Part shown: piece by piece, positions 49,815 to 58,597 of the stretch
Numbering within the stretch: position 1 is the first letter of the stretch
Layout of the letters: the number at the start of each line of letters is the position of its first letter
Origin: Streptomyces mutabilis
GTDB lineage: Bacteria > Actinomycetota > Actinomycetes > Streptomycetales > Streptomycetaceae
Direction: 5' to 3'
Length of the DNA stretch: 64,000 nt
NCBI RefSeq assembly: GCF_014649815.1
Contig: NZ_BMTT01000013.1
Location: forward strand, 1 to 64,000
Notes under the pieces: model-generated
What the model was told of the DNA's origin: nothing
Databases searched by the model: none
What the model saw: only the letters and a program-made list of their open reading frames with translations
Position numbers and translations under genes: made by a program

Positions 49815-49997
49815 ATCAACTCCATACGTTACTCGTGCGGGCGAAATCCCGCGGCATCCGGTGCGTCCGTCTGCGCTACCGGGGCCCTGGCCCCGGTGGT
49901 CCGGGGAGCGGGAACTACGCAACGGGCAACGACCCCGGGTCCCCGCCGTCACGTAACTCGTTCGAGGGCGGGCTGAGAGGTTTGGGAGACTGGTGCG

Positions 49998-50936
49998 GTG
50001 AGCAGCGCACCCCCCGCCCCCCGCGTCATCGCCGTAGTCGGACCCACCGCGGCCGGAAAGTCCGATCTGGGCGTATTCCTGGCCCAGCGGCTCGGCGGTG
50101 AGGTCGTCAACGCCGACTCCATGCAGCTCTACCGAGGGATGGATATCGGCACCGCCAAGCTGACGCCCGAGGAACGCGGCGGGATCCCGCATCACCTGCT
50201 CGACATCTGGGACGTGACGGTCACGGCGTCCGTCGCCGAGTACCAGCGGCTGGCCCGGGAGCGGATCGACGCGCTGCTCGCCGAGGGGCGCTGGCCGATC
50301 CTCGTCGGCGGCTCCGGCCTCTACGTCCGCGGGGCCGTCGACAACCTGGAGTTCCCCGGCACTGACCCCGACGTCAGGGCCCGGCTGGAGGAGGAACTCG
50401 AGCTGCACGGTTCCGGGGTGCTGCACGCCCGGCTGACCGCCGCCGACCCCGAGGCGGGCCGGGCCATCCTGTCCAGCAACGGGCGCCGCATCGTGCGCGC
50501 CCTCGAGGTGATCGAGATCACCGGCAGGCCCTTCACCGCCAACCTCCCCGGCCACGACTCCGTCTACGACACGGTGCAGATCGGCGTGGACGTGGCGCGT
50601 CCCGAGCTGGACGAGCGCATCGCCCGCCGCGTCGACCGGATGTGGGAGGACGGTCTGGTGGACGAGGTGCGCTCCCTGGAGGCGCAGGGGCTGCGCGAGG
50701 GGCGTACGGCGTCGCGCGCCCTCGGCTACCAGCAGGTGCTCGCGGCGCTCGCCGGCGAGTGCACGATGGACGAGGCGCGGACGGGGACCGTCCGTGCCAC
50801 CAAACGCTTCGCGCGCCGTCAGGATTCATGGTTCAGGCGCGATCCGCGGGTGCACTGGTTGAGTGGGGCTGTGGCGGATCGCACGGAACTTCCGCGGCTC
50901 GCGCTGTCGTTGGTCGAACGACCGGTTACAGCCTGA
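49998..50936 (+). CDS. miaA: tRNA dimethylallyltransferase MiaA
   Basis: The 312-residue enzyme transfers dimethylallyl to A37 of tRNAs reading codons with U in first position. P-loop GPTAAGKS (15-22), then NADSMQLYRGMDIGTAK, the DxxG-like GGSGLY and the C-terminal RATKRFARRQDSWFRRD are all family motifs. It provides the substrate for MiaB. GTG 49998 starts the frame; GAGACT ends 6 bases before it, suggesting a leaderless message. The C-terminus lacks a zinc finger. Confidence 0.95.
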   Translation: MSSAPPAPRVIAVVGPTAAGKSDLGVFLAQRLGGEVVNADSMQLYRGMDIGTAKLTPEERGGIPHHLLDIWDVTVTASVAEYQRLARERIDALLAEGRWPILVGGSGLYVRGAVDNLEFPGTDPDVRARLEEELELHGSGVLHARLTAADPEAGRAILSSNGRRIVRALEVIEITGRPFTANLPGHDSVYDTVQIGVDVARPELDERIARRVDRMWEDGLVDEVRSLEAQGLREGRTASRALGYQQVLAALAGECTMDEARTGTVRATKRFARRQDSWFRRDPRVHWLSGAVADRTELPRLALSLVERPVTA

Positions 50937-50942
50937 TCACGT

Positions 50943-50994
50943 GATGGCATCGGGACGCCCCGGCCGTCATCGGGGCCTTCGACGGCGTGCCATC
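50943..50994 (+). terminator. Compound hairpin after miaA
   Basis: An outer 7-bp stem GATGGCA/TGCCATC encloses an inner 6-bp stem GCCCCG/CGGGGC, six bases after the miaA stop. No T tract. Confidence 0.5.
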
Positions 50995-51037
50995 ATCGAG
51001 CTTCGATCGACCGAGTGAGTCCTAGTTGGGAGGGCGC

Positions 51038-51544
51038 GTGGCGATGGAGGCCGGCCCTCGTGACACCGCACCGAGCACCGAGCACGATGCTGCCGACCAC
51101 GGCGGCCCGGAGCCGGACGGAGCCGCCCTGAGCCCCGACGGCCCCGACGAGACGCCGGAGGGCGTGGCGACCGACGGTCCCGAGCCCGACGAGATGTACG
51201 GCGACGAGGTCGAGGTCGAACTGCGCCCGCAGCGGCGGCTGCGCATCTGGCAGCTCGCCCCCATCGTGGGCCTGGGCGCGGTCGGCTCCCTGATGTTCGC
51301 CTTCCCGCTCGCCTTCGACTTCGGCGACAGTGGCGCCGTGATCGCGATGCTGGGGCTGCTGATCTGCTCCTGCGCGGCCGGCTGGGGCATGATGGCCGCC
51401 CGTCGGGTCGGCTACACCCTGCCGGGTCTGCCGCAGTCCGGCTCGGGACGTCGGGCCGACTGGCGGATGATCCTCGTGTACGCCGTGGCGGTCGTCGCCG
51501 TCGTCGTCCTGGCGGTGTGGCGGGTGGCCCGTCTGCGCGGCTGA
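51038..51544 (+). CDS. Hypothetical membrane protein with acidic N-terminus
   Basis: The 168-residue protein has about 65 acidic, Pro-rich disordered residues followed by three hydrophobic helices (about 73-92, 97-118 and 146-163). No family is recognised with certainty; similar proteins occur between miaA and dapF in Streptomyces. GTG 51038 is preferred since GGGAG lies 5 bases upstream; ATG 51044 and TTG 51026 are in frame. Role unknown. Confidence 0.75.
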   Translation: MAMEAGPRDTAPSTEHDAADHGGPEPDGAALSPDGPDETPEGVATDGPEPDEMYGDEVEVELRPQRRLRIWQLAPIVGLGAVGSLMFAFPLAFDFGDSGAVIAMLGLLICSCAAGWGMMAARRVGYTLPGLPQSGSGRRADWRMILVYAVAVVAVVVLAVWRVARLRG

Positions 51545-51729
51545 CACGGGCCTCGGCGGACTGGTCCGGGGCCCGTCGGCGCCCACGGACGCCTAAAGGC
51601 ACCGCCCACCTACGCCTCCGGGTGCCGACCCACCGCCGCCCCGGACACAGCGTCCACCGGAGTCACCGCGTGCAGGCCCGCTGACCCGCCGGGTACGGGT
51701 TCACGGCGAGAATCGACGCGGGCCCACGG

Positions 51730-51785
51730 TACGAGCACGAGCCACCCGTACCCGCACGAGCCACCGGCACCAGCACGAATCCCGG
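51730..51785. repeat. Three-copy 19-base tandem repeat
   Basis: TACGAGCACGAGCCACCCG is followed by two variants with the shared core GCACGA at a period of 19 (third copy one base shorter). It is non-coding as far as I can see. Confidence 0.6.
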
Positions 51786-51889
51786 TACGACCCGGCACGC
51801 GTCCACAGACGCCGCTCACCGATGCCCGTCAGCCCGCGCCGGCCAGCTCGCCCGCGCCCGCCCCACGACGTTCCGGCGTACGAACCCCG

Positions 51890-51895
51890 TACGAT
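51890..51895 (+). promoter_or_regulatory. -10 element for a probable leaderless dapF transcript
   Basis: TACGAT ends 6 bases before the dapF ATG; the CGAGAG in between is a poor ribosome binding site. Confidence 0.55.
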
Positions 51896-51901
51896 CGAGA
51901 G

Positions 51902-52771
51902 ATGAGCACGCGGATCGCCTTCCTCAAGGGTCACGGCACCGAGAACGACTTCGTGATCGTCCCGGACCCGGAGAACGCCATCGACCTGCCCCCCGCTGCC
52001 GCCGCCGCCCTGTGCGACCGCCGCGCGGGCATCGGCGGTGACGGACTGCTGCACGTCGTGCGGTCCGCGGCACATCCCGAGGCCAAGGAGATGGCGGCCG
52101 AGGCGGAGTGGTTCATGGACTACCGCAACGGCGACGGCTCGGTCGCCGAGATGTGCGGCAACGGCGTGCGCGTCTTCGCCCGCTACCTCCAGCGCGCCGG
52201 GTACGCCACCGAGGGCGACCTCGCCGTCGCCACGCGCGGTGGCGTGAAGACCGTGCACCTCGCCAAGAACGGGGACGTCACCGTCGGCATGGGCCGCGCG
52301 CTGCTCCCCGAGGGCGACGTCGAGGTGAGCGTCGGCGAGCGCAGCTGGCCCGCGCGCAACGTGAACATGGGCAACCCGCACGCAGTGGCCTTCGTCGCCG
52401 ACCTCGACCACGCGGGCGACCTGTACTCACCGCCGCCGTTCCGGCCGGCCACCGCCTACCCGGACGGGGTGAACGTCGAGTTCGTCGTCGACCGCGGCCC
52501 GCGCCACGTCGCGATGCGCGTGCACGAGCGCGGCTCCGGGGAGACCCGGTCCTGCGGCACCGGTGCCTGCGCCGTGGCCGTAGCCACCGCCCGCCGGGAC
52601 GGCGCCGACCCGGCCGTCACGGGCACCCCGGTGACGTACACCGTCGACGTGCCCGGCGGCACTCTGGTGATCACCGAGCACCCCGACGGTGAGATCGAGA
52701 TGACCGGACCCGCGGTGATCGTCGCCGAGGGCGAGTTCGACACGGAATGGCTCGGGGGGGTGCTCGTCTGA
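51902..52771 (+). CDS. dapF: Diaminopimelate epimerase
   Basis: The 289-residue enzyme converts LL- to meso-diaminopimelate for lysine; many streptomycetes use LL-DAP in peptidoglycan, so here it mainly feeds lysine. The two active-site cysteines are in MCGNGVR (C85) and SCGTGACA (C218), which act as base and acid. The N-terminal KGHGTENDFV motif is typical. The gene lies between miaA and hflX as in other actinobacteria. Confidence 0.95.
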   Translation: MSTRIAFLKGHGTENDFVIVPDPENAIDLPPAAAAALCDRRAGIGGDGLLHVVRSAAHPEAKEMAAEAEWFMDYRNGDGSVAEMCGNGVRVFARYLQRAGYATEGDLAVATRGGVKTVHLAKNGDVTVGMGRALLPEGDVEVSVGERSWPARNVNMGNPHAVAFVADLDHAGDLYSPPPFRPATAYPDGVNVEFVVDRGPRHVAMRVHERGSGETRSCGTGACAVAVATARRDGADPAVTGTPVTYTVDVPGGTLVITEHPDGEIEMTGPAVIVAEGEFDTEWLGGVLV

Positions 52772-52985
52772 ACCACAGCCCGGTCCATGACTCAGTGCGA
52801 AAACGTAAACCCTCGGTCCATCGCTCGAATGGGTGATCCGTTTCACGCTCCGCGAGAGGCGGTCGGCCGCACATGATGGGCTCGATAGCATCAAGCACCG
52901 GCCCGGACGGGGGAACGACACCATCCCTTGAGCCGTGTCCGCCCCGGGATGCCCCGTCCACCGGTCCACGCAGCCGGAGGTGCCC

Positions 52986-55154
52986 ATGAACGCGGAGGCC
53001 GTGAATCCAGCGAGCCCAGGCCCGGTGCCACCCGCGACCACCGGCGCCGTCGCGCCGTCCGCGCCCCGCAGGAAGGCCCGCCCCCGGATCGACCTGCGCC
53101 GCCTGGGCCGCGCCGCACTGCTCGGCTCCGCCGCCCGCGGCCGGCTGCCCGACGCCATCGGCCACGTCGTCGAGGCCCACCGCGCCCACCACCCCGACGC
53201 CAACCTCGACCCGCTGCGCCGCGCCTACGTCCTGGCCGAGTCCTCGCACCGCGGCCAGATGCGCAAGAGCGGCGAGCCGTACATCACCCACCCCCTCGCC
53301 GTCACCCTGATCCTCGCCGAACTCGGTGCGGAGACCACCACGTTGACCGCGTCCCTCCTGCACGACACCGTCGAGGACACGGACGTCACCCTGGACCAGG
53401 TCGGCGAGCAGTTCGGCGCCGAGGTCCGCTACCTCGTCGACGGCGTCACCAAGCTGGAGAAGGTCGACTACGGCGCCGCCGCCGAGCCCGAGACCTTCCG
53501 CAAGATGCTCCTCGCCACCGGCAACGACGTCCGGGTGATGTCGATCAAACTCGCCGACCGGCTGCACAACATGCGCACCCTCGGCGTCATGCGCCGGGAG
53601 AAGCAGGAGCGCATCGCGAAGGTGACCCGGGACGTCCTCATCCCGCTCGCCGAACGGCTCGGCGTCCAGGCGCTCAAGTCCGAGTTGGAGGACCTTGTCT
53701 TCGCGGTACTGCACCCTGAGGAGTACGCGCACACCCAGGAGCTGGTCGCCGAGAACGCCGCCCGCGCGGACGACCCCCTGGCCGAGGTCGCCCAGGACGT
53801 GCGCAAGGTGCTGCGCGAGGCCGACATCACCGCCGAAGTCCTCATCCGGCCACGCCACTTCGTCTCCCTGCACCGCGTCTCCCGCAAACGCGACCCGCTG
53901 CGCGGTGCCGACTTCGGCCGCCTCCTGGTGCTCGTGCAGGAGGACGCCGACTGCTACGCCGTCCTCGGCGAACTGCACACCTGTATGACGCCGGTCGTCT
54001 CGGAGTTCAAGGATTTCATCGCCGTACCGAAGTTCAACCTGTACCAGTCGCTGCACACCGCGGTCGCCCGCCCGCAGGACGGCCAGGTCGTCGAGGTCCT
54101 CGTCCGCACCCACCAGATGCACAAGGTCGCCGAGGCCGGAGTCGTCGCCCTCGGCAATCCCTACGCACAGCCGTCGGAGGACCAGGGCGTGGGCGACGGT
54201 GAGCGCGTCGACCCGACCCGACCCGGCTGGCTGTCCCGGCTGCTCGACTGGCAGCGCGGCGCCCCCGACCCGGACACCTTCTGGTCCACCCTCCGCGAAG
54301 ACCTCGCCCAGGACCGTGAGATCACCGTCTTCCGCCCCGACGGCGGCACCCTCGGCCTGCCCGAGGGAGCGACCTGCGTGGACGCCGCCTACGCCCAGTA
54401 CGGCGAGGACGCGCACGCGACCATGGGCGCGCGGGTCAACGGCCGCCTGGCGACCATGAGCACGGTGCTGCGGGACGGTGACACCGTGCAGCTCCTCATG
54501 GGGCAGGACCCCGCCTCCGAGCCCTCCAGGGAGTGGTTGGAGCACGCCCGCACGCCGGCCGCGCGGATCGCCATCCAGCGCAGGCTCGCGGCCCGACCGG
54601 CGCAGGCGCCCGCCGAGCCGGAGGACGCGCCTCGTGGCTCCGTGACCGGTGACGCACCCGCCGCCCGCCCGGCGTCCGACGGACCGGCCCCCCGCCCCGC
54701 CTCCGCCGACGTCCTCGCCGACCGGCCGGGGGCGTCCGTACGGCTGGCCGGTTGCTGCACCCCCGTACCGCCTGACGAGATCACCGGTTTCGCCGTGCGC
54801 GGGGGAGTGGTGACCGTGCACCGCGCGGAGTGCGCCGTGGTGGACCGCATGAGGGGCGCGGGGCGCGCGGAGGTCGGCGTGCGCTGGGGGGAGAGCACCC
54901 AGTGCCGGGTCACCCTGCTCGCCGAATCGTTCGGCCGGCCGCACCTGCTGGCCGACCTCACCGAGGCCATGGCCGTCGAAGGCGCCGAGATCGTCTCCGC
55001 GACCGTCGAACCGCCCGACCGGCAACGGGTCCGCCACACCTACACCGTCCTGCTGAACGACGCGGCACGGCTGCCCGGTCTCATGCGCGCGATGCGCGAG
55101 GTGCCCGGGGTGTACGACGTGAGCCGGGCGCAGCCCCATACCACGGGCGTCTGA
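52986..55154 (+). CDS. rshA: RelA/SpoT homologue RshA with intact HD and degenerate synthetase motifs
   Basis: The 722-residue protein has the long RSH layout. The HD hydrolase (about 60-210) has RKSGEPYITHP, LLHDTVED and LADRLHNMRT motifs, all intact. The synthetase domain (about 240-370) follows, then TGS (about 430-495), a conserved-cysteine region (RLAGCCTPVPPDEITGF) and ACT (about 640-715). In the synthetase the R-x-K motif reads IRPRH, the following S-I-x-x-K reads SLHRV, the arginine of DIYAFRV is lost (DFGRLLV), and VEVQIRT reads VEVLVRT. This points to ppGpp hydrolysis as the main role. Start ATG 52986 has GGAGGT 4 bases upstream. S. coelicolor has RelA elsewhere and RshA here. Confidence 0.9.
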   Translation: MNAEAVNPASPGPVPPATTGAVAPSAPRRKARPRIDLRRLGRAALLGSAARGRLPDAIGHVVEAHRAHHPDANLDPLRRAYVLAESSHRGQMRKSGEPYITHPLAVTLILAELGAETTTLTASLLHDTVEDTDVTLDQVGEQFGAEVRYLVDGVTKLEKVDYGAAAEPETFRKMLLATGNDVRVMSIKLADRLHNMRTLGVMRREKQERIAKVTRDVLIPLAERLGVQALKSELEDLVFAVLHPEEYAHTQELVAENAARADDPLAEVAQDVRKVLREADITAEVLIRPRHFVSLHRVSRKRDPLRGADFGRLLVLVQEDADCYAVLGELHTCMTPVVSEFKDFIAVPKFNLYQSLHTAVARPQDGQVVEVLVRTHQMHKVAEAGVVALGNPYAQPSEDQGVGDGERVDPTRPGWLSRLLDWQRGAPDPDTFWSTLREDLAQDREITVFRPDGGTLGLPEGATCVDAAYAQYGEDAHATMGARVNGRLATMSTVLRDGDTVQLLMGQDPASEPSREWLEHARTPAARIAIQRRLAARPAQAPAEPEDAPRGSVTGDAPAARPASDGPAPRPASADVLADRPGASVRLAGCCTPVPPDEITGFAVRGGVVTVHRAECAVVDRMRGAGRAEVGVRWGESTQCRVTLLAESFGRPHLLADLTEAMAVEGAEIVSATVEPPDRQRVRHTYTVLLNDAARLPGLMRAMREVPGVYDVSRAQPHTTGV

Positions 55155-55296
55155 GCCGCACCGGACGAGTCGTCGGCGAGCCAAGGCGTCTGCCCCGGCC
55201 GCCGGCCCCCGGACCGCTCGCCGGGACGGCACCCGTTCGGGTGTCCCGGGCGCGCGTCGGCGCCGCGGCGTACGTGCGCGCTGATAGCCGTGGGGC

Positions 55297-56817
55297 ATGC
55301 CGCACACCCCTCACCCCCCGGCTTCCCGCCCCCGAGTGCGAGCCCGCCGCCGGCTCAGGGCCGCCGCGCTGCTCGCCTCGGCAGTCTCCGTATGCCTGGT
55401 CGCCGCGAGCGCCCCGCCGACCCCCCTGGGCGTGGGCGACCGCCTTTTCCCACACCTGGGCAACCCCGGGTACGACGTGGCGGCGTACGACCTCTCCTTC
55501 ACGTACTCGGGCAGCAACAGCGAGCCGCTGCGGGCCGTCACCACCATCGACGCCCGGACGACGGCCGACCTGGAACGGATCAACCTCGACTTCGCCCACG
55601 GGAAGGTCGACTCCGTGGAGGTCGACGGTGAGCCCGCGGGCTTCGCCGCCGCCGACGAGGACCTCGTCGTCACCCCCGGCAGCCCGCTCGGCGAGGGCGA
55701 GTGGACGCGGATCACGGTCCGGCACACCAGCGACCCGGTGTCCTCCAATGGCCGCGAGGGCGGCTGGGTGCGCACCGCCGACGGTCTGGCCATGGCCAAC
55801 CAGGCCGACGTCGCCCACTTGGTGTTCCCCTGCAACGACCACCCCTCCGACAAGGCGAGCTTCACCTTTCGGGTCACCGCACCGGAGGGGCTCACCGCCG
55901 TCGCGAACGGACTGCCGACGGGCGTGGACCGGACCGGCGGCTCGACCACCTGGACGTACCGGACCGCACACCCCATGGCCACCGAGCTGGCGCAGGTGTC
56001 CATCGGCCGCTCAACGGTGCTGCACCGCACCGGCCCGCACGGGCTGCCGGTTCGGGACGTCGTGCCGACCGAGCACCGCGCGGCGCTCGAACCGTGGCTG
56101 GCGAAGACGCCCGGTCAGATCGCCTGGATGGAGGAGAAGGTCGGGCGCTACCCCTTCGACACGTACGGCCTGCTCATGGCCGACGCCACCACCGGCTTCC
56201 AGCTGGAGACGCAGACGCTCTCCCTGTTCGAACGGGAGCTGTTCACCGACCACGTCTACCCGAAGTGGTACGTCGAGTCGATCATGGTGCACGAGCTGGC
56301 CCACCAGTGGTTCGGGAACAGCGTCGGCCCGGCCACCTGGTCCGACCTGTGGCTCAACGAGGGGCACGCCACCTGGTACGAGGCGCTGTACGCGGAGGAG
56401 ACCGCGGACGAGCCCGTGGAAGCGCGGATGAAGGCCGCCTACGGCGCCTCCGACGGCTGGCGCGCGAAGGGCGGACCGCCGGCCGCCCCGAAGCCGCCCA
56501 CCTCCGGCAGCAAGACCGGCATCTTCCGCGAGAACGTCTACGACGGCGCGGCCCTCGTCCTGTACGCCCTGCGCCAGGAGATCGGCCGTCCCGCCTTCGA
56601 GCGCCTCGAACGCACCTGGGTCGCCCGCCACCGGGACGGCACGGCGACGACCGCCGACTTCGTCCGCCTCGCCTCCGAGACCGCCGGCCGCGACCTGGGC
56701 GACTTCCTCCACGGCTGGCTGTACGGCGAGGAGACCCCGCCGATGCCCGGACACCCGGACTGGAAGCCGATCACGGCCGAGCGGGCACCGAAGGCGGCCG
56801 CCGGGAAGCCGCAATGA
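55297..56817 (+). CDS. Secreted M1-family zinc metallopeptidase
   Basis: The 506-residue protein has an N-terminal signal peptide with twin-arginine-like RARRRLR and hydrophobic core (about 18-40). An M1 aminopeptidase beta domain comes next, then the catalytic gluzincin site HELAHQW (H332, E333, H336) with third ligand E355 in WLNEGHA. The usual GxMEN exopeptidase motif is replaced by GFQLETQT, where the glutamate is kept. Length is short because the C-terminal helical domain of PepN is absent. It would act outside the cell on peptides. No neighbour suggests a specific substrate. Confidence 0.9.
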   Translation: MPHTPHPPASRPRVRARRRLRAAALLASAVSVCLVAASAPPTPLGVGDRLFPHLGNPGYDVAAYDLSFTYSGSNSEPLRAVTTIDARTTADLERINLDFAHGKVDSVEVDGEPAGFAAADEDLVVTPGSPLGEGEWTRITVRHTSDPVSSNGREGGWVRTADGLAMANQADVAHLVFPCNDHPSDKASFTFRVTAPEGLTAVANGLPTGVDRTGGSTTWTYRTAHPMATELAQVSIGRSTVLHRTGPHGLPVRDVVPTEHRAALEPWLAKTPGQIAWMEEKVGRYPFDTYGLLMADATTGFQLETQTLSLFERELFTDHVYPKWYVESIMVHELAHQWFGNSVGPATWSDLWLNEGHATWYEALYAEETADEPVEARMKAAYGASDGWRAKGGPPAAPKPPTSGSKTGIFRENVYDGAALVLYALRQEIGRPAFERLERTWVARHRDGTATTADFVRLASETAGRDLGDFLHGWLYGEETPPMPGHPDWKPITAERAPKAAAGKPQ

Positions 56818-57033
56818 GCCCGGTAGCGGCAGGGGAACCAGCCGGGAAGGGCCGGAGGGACGAGCGGGGAACCGGCACGGGAAATAAGCCGGTGACGAGA
56901 CGGCCCGTGCCGTGCGACCATCTTCGGGACGGCGCGGTACGGGCCGCGGGAATCTCCCCGGCGGTCGGTGCGTTGTGAAGAGTGTCGCAGCAGTATTGCC
57001 GCGCGATTCGTTTCCCAGCTACGTAAGGATCCA

Positions 57034-58527
57034 ATGACCTCCTCTTCTTCCCCTTCCCAGGACACCAAGCGTCTCGCGCAGACCTACCCCGAGGGTTTTC
57101 GGGCCGATGCCCTGATGGAAGAGGACGTCGCCTGGAGCCACGAGATCGACTCGGAATGGGACGGCGAGCAGTTCGACCGCTCCGACCGCGCGGCTCTGCG
57201 CCGGGTGGCGGGCCTCTCCACCGAACTCGAGGACGTCACCGAGGTCGAGTACCGCCAGCTCCGCCTGGAGCGGGTCGTCCTCGTCGGCGTATGGACCTCG
57301 GGCACCGCGCAGGACGCGGAGAACTCGCTGGCCGAGCTTGCAGCCCTCGCGGAGACCGCGGGCGCGCTCGTGCTCGACGGCGTCGTCCAGCGCCGCGACA
57401 AGCCCGACGCCGCCACCTACATCGGCTCCGGCAAGGCCGAGGAGCTTCGGGACGTCGTCCTCGAGACGGGCGCGGACACCGTCATCTGCGACGGTGAGCT
57501 CAGCCCGGGCCAGCTGATCCACCTCGAGGACGTCGTCAAGGTCAAGGTCATCGACCGCACGGCCTTGATCCTGGACATCTTCGCCCAGCACGCCAAGTCC
57601 CGAGAGGGCAAGGCGCAGGTCGCGCTCGCGCAGATGCAGTACATGCTGCCGAGGCTCCGCGGCTGGGGTCAGTCGCTGTCCCGGCAGATGGGTGGCGGCA
57701 AGGGCGGCGGCCTCGCCACCCGTGGTCCCGGTGAGACCAAGATCGAGACCGACCGGCGCCGGATCCGCGAGAAGATGGCGAAGATGCGCCGGGAGATCGC
57801 GGAGATGAAGACCGGCCGTGAGATCAAGCGCCAGGAGCGCCGGCGTCACAAGGTGCCGTCCGTGGCCATCGCGGGCTACACCAACGCGGGCAAGTCCTCG
57901 CTGCTCAACCGCCTCACCGGCGCGGGCGTGCTGGTGGAGAACGCGCTGTTCGCCACCCTCGACCCGACCGTGCGCCGAGCCGAGACCCCGAGCGGCCGCC
58001 TGTACACACTGGCGGACACCGTCGGTTTTGTCCGGCACCTGCCCCACCACCTGGTCGAGGCGTTCCGCTCCACGATGGAGGAGGTCGGCGACTCCGACCT
58101 GATCCTGCACGTGGTGGACGGCTCGCACCCGGCCCCGGAGGAGCAGCTGGCCGCCGTGCGCGAGGTGATCAGGGACGTCGGCGCGACCGACGTGCCGGAG
58201 ATCGTCGTGGTCAACAAGGCCGACATGGCCGACCCGCTGGTGCTCCAGCGGCTGCTGCGGGTCGAGAAGCGGTCCATCGCCGTCTCGGCACGCACCGGCC
58301 AGGGCATCGACGAGCTGCTCGCCCTGATCGACAACGATCTGCCGCGCCCGGCGGTCGAGATCGAGGCGCTCGTGCCGTACACCCACGGCAAGCTGGTCGC
58401 CCACGCCCATGACGAGGGTGAGGTGATCTCCGAGGAGCACACCCCGGAGGGCACCCTCATCAAGGTGCGGGTGCACGAGGAACTGGCGGCGGAACTCGCG
58501 GCGTACGTTCCGGCGCCGCTCGCCTGA
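57034..58527 (+). CDS. hflX: Ribosome-splitting GTPase HflX
   Basis: The 497-residue GTPase rescues stalled ribosomes. The N-terminal glycine-rich domain has GSGKAEEL and the linker segment with RLRGWGQSLSRQMGGGKGGG, RGPGETKIETDRR. The G domain has G1 GYTNAGKSS (K287), G3 DTVGF, G4 NKAD. The C-terminal small domain follows. An N-terminal acidic extension of about 90 residues is typical for actinobacteria. Start ATG 57034 has AAGGA upstream. It is the last gene of the miaA-dapF-hflX block and ends in a strong terminator. Confidence 0.95.
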   Translation: MTSSSSPSQDTKRLAQTYPEGFRADALMEEDVAWSHEIDSEWDGEQFDRSDRAALRRVAGLSTELEDVTEVEYRQLRLERVVLVGVWTSGTAQDAENSLAELAALAETAGALVLDGVVQRRDKPDAATYIGSGKAEELRDVVLETGADTVICDGELSPGQLIHLEDVVKVKVIDRTALILDIFAQHAKSREGKAQVALAQMQYMLPRLRGWGQSLSRQMGGGKGGGLATRGPGETKIETDRRRIREKMAKMRREIAEMKTGREIKRQERRRHKVPSVAIAGYTNAGKSSLLNRLTGAGVLVENALFATLDPTVRRAETPSGRLYTLADTVGFVRHLPHHLVEAFRSTMEEVGDSDLILHVVDGSHPAPEEQLAAVREVIRDVGATDVPEIVVVNKADMADPLVLQRLLRVEKRSIAVSARTGQGIDELLALIDNDLPRPAVEIEALVPYTHGKLVAHAHDEGEVISEEHTPEGTLIKVRVHEELAAELAAYVPAPLA

Positions 58528-58547
58528 GGTACGCGGCGTACGACGAC

Positions 58548-58586
58548 CGAGGGCCCGCTCCCTGCCCGGCAGGGAGCGGGCCCTCG
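58548..58586. terminator. Bidirectional terminator hflX / protease
   Basis: A perfect 18-bp stem (left arm CGAGGGCCCGCTCCCTGC) with a 3-base loop lies between two convergent genes; this is the strongest hairpin in the window. Confidence 0.88.
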
Positions 58587-58597
58587 TCATGTGCGGG

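Larger units (their letters stand above)
51545..51901. other. Intergenic region upstream of dapF
   Basis: These 357 bases have no credible gene. They contain a short 19-base tandem repeat (51730-51785), and at the right end the dapF -10-like hexamer TACGAT. The sequence is otherwise C-rich and unstructured. Confidence 0.5.

Noticed and set aside
52850-52870. ParB binding site (parS) suggested by GTTTCACG
   Set aside because: Only the left half matches GTTTCACGTGAAAC; the right half is absent.
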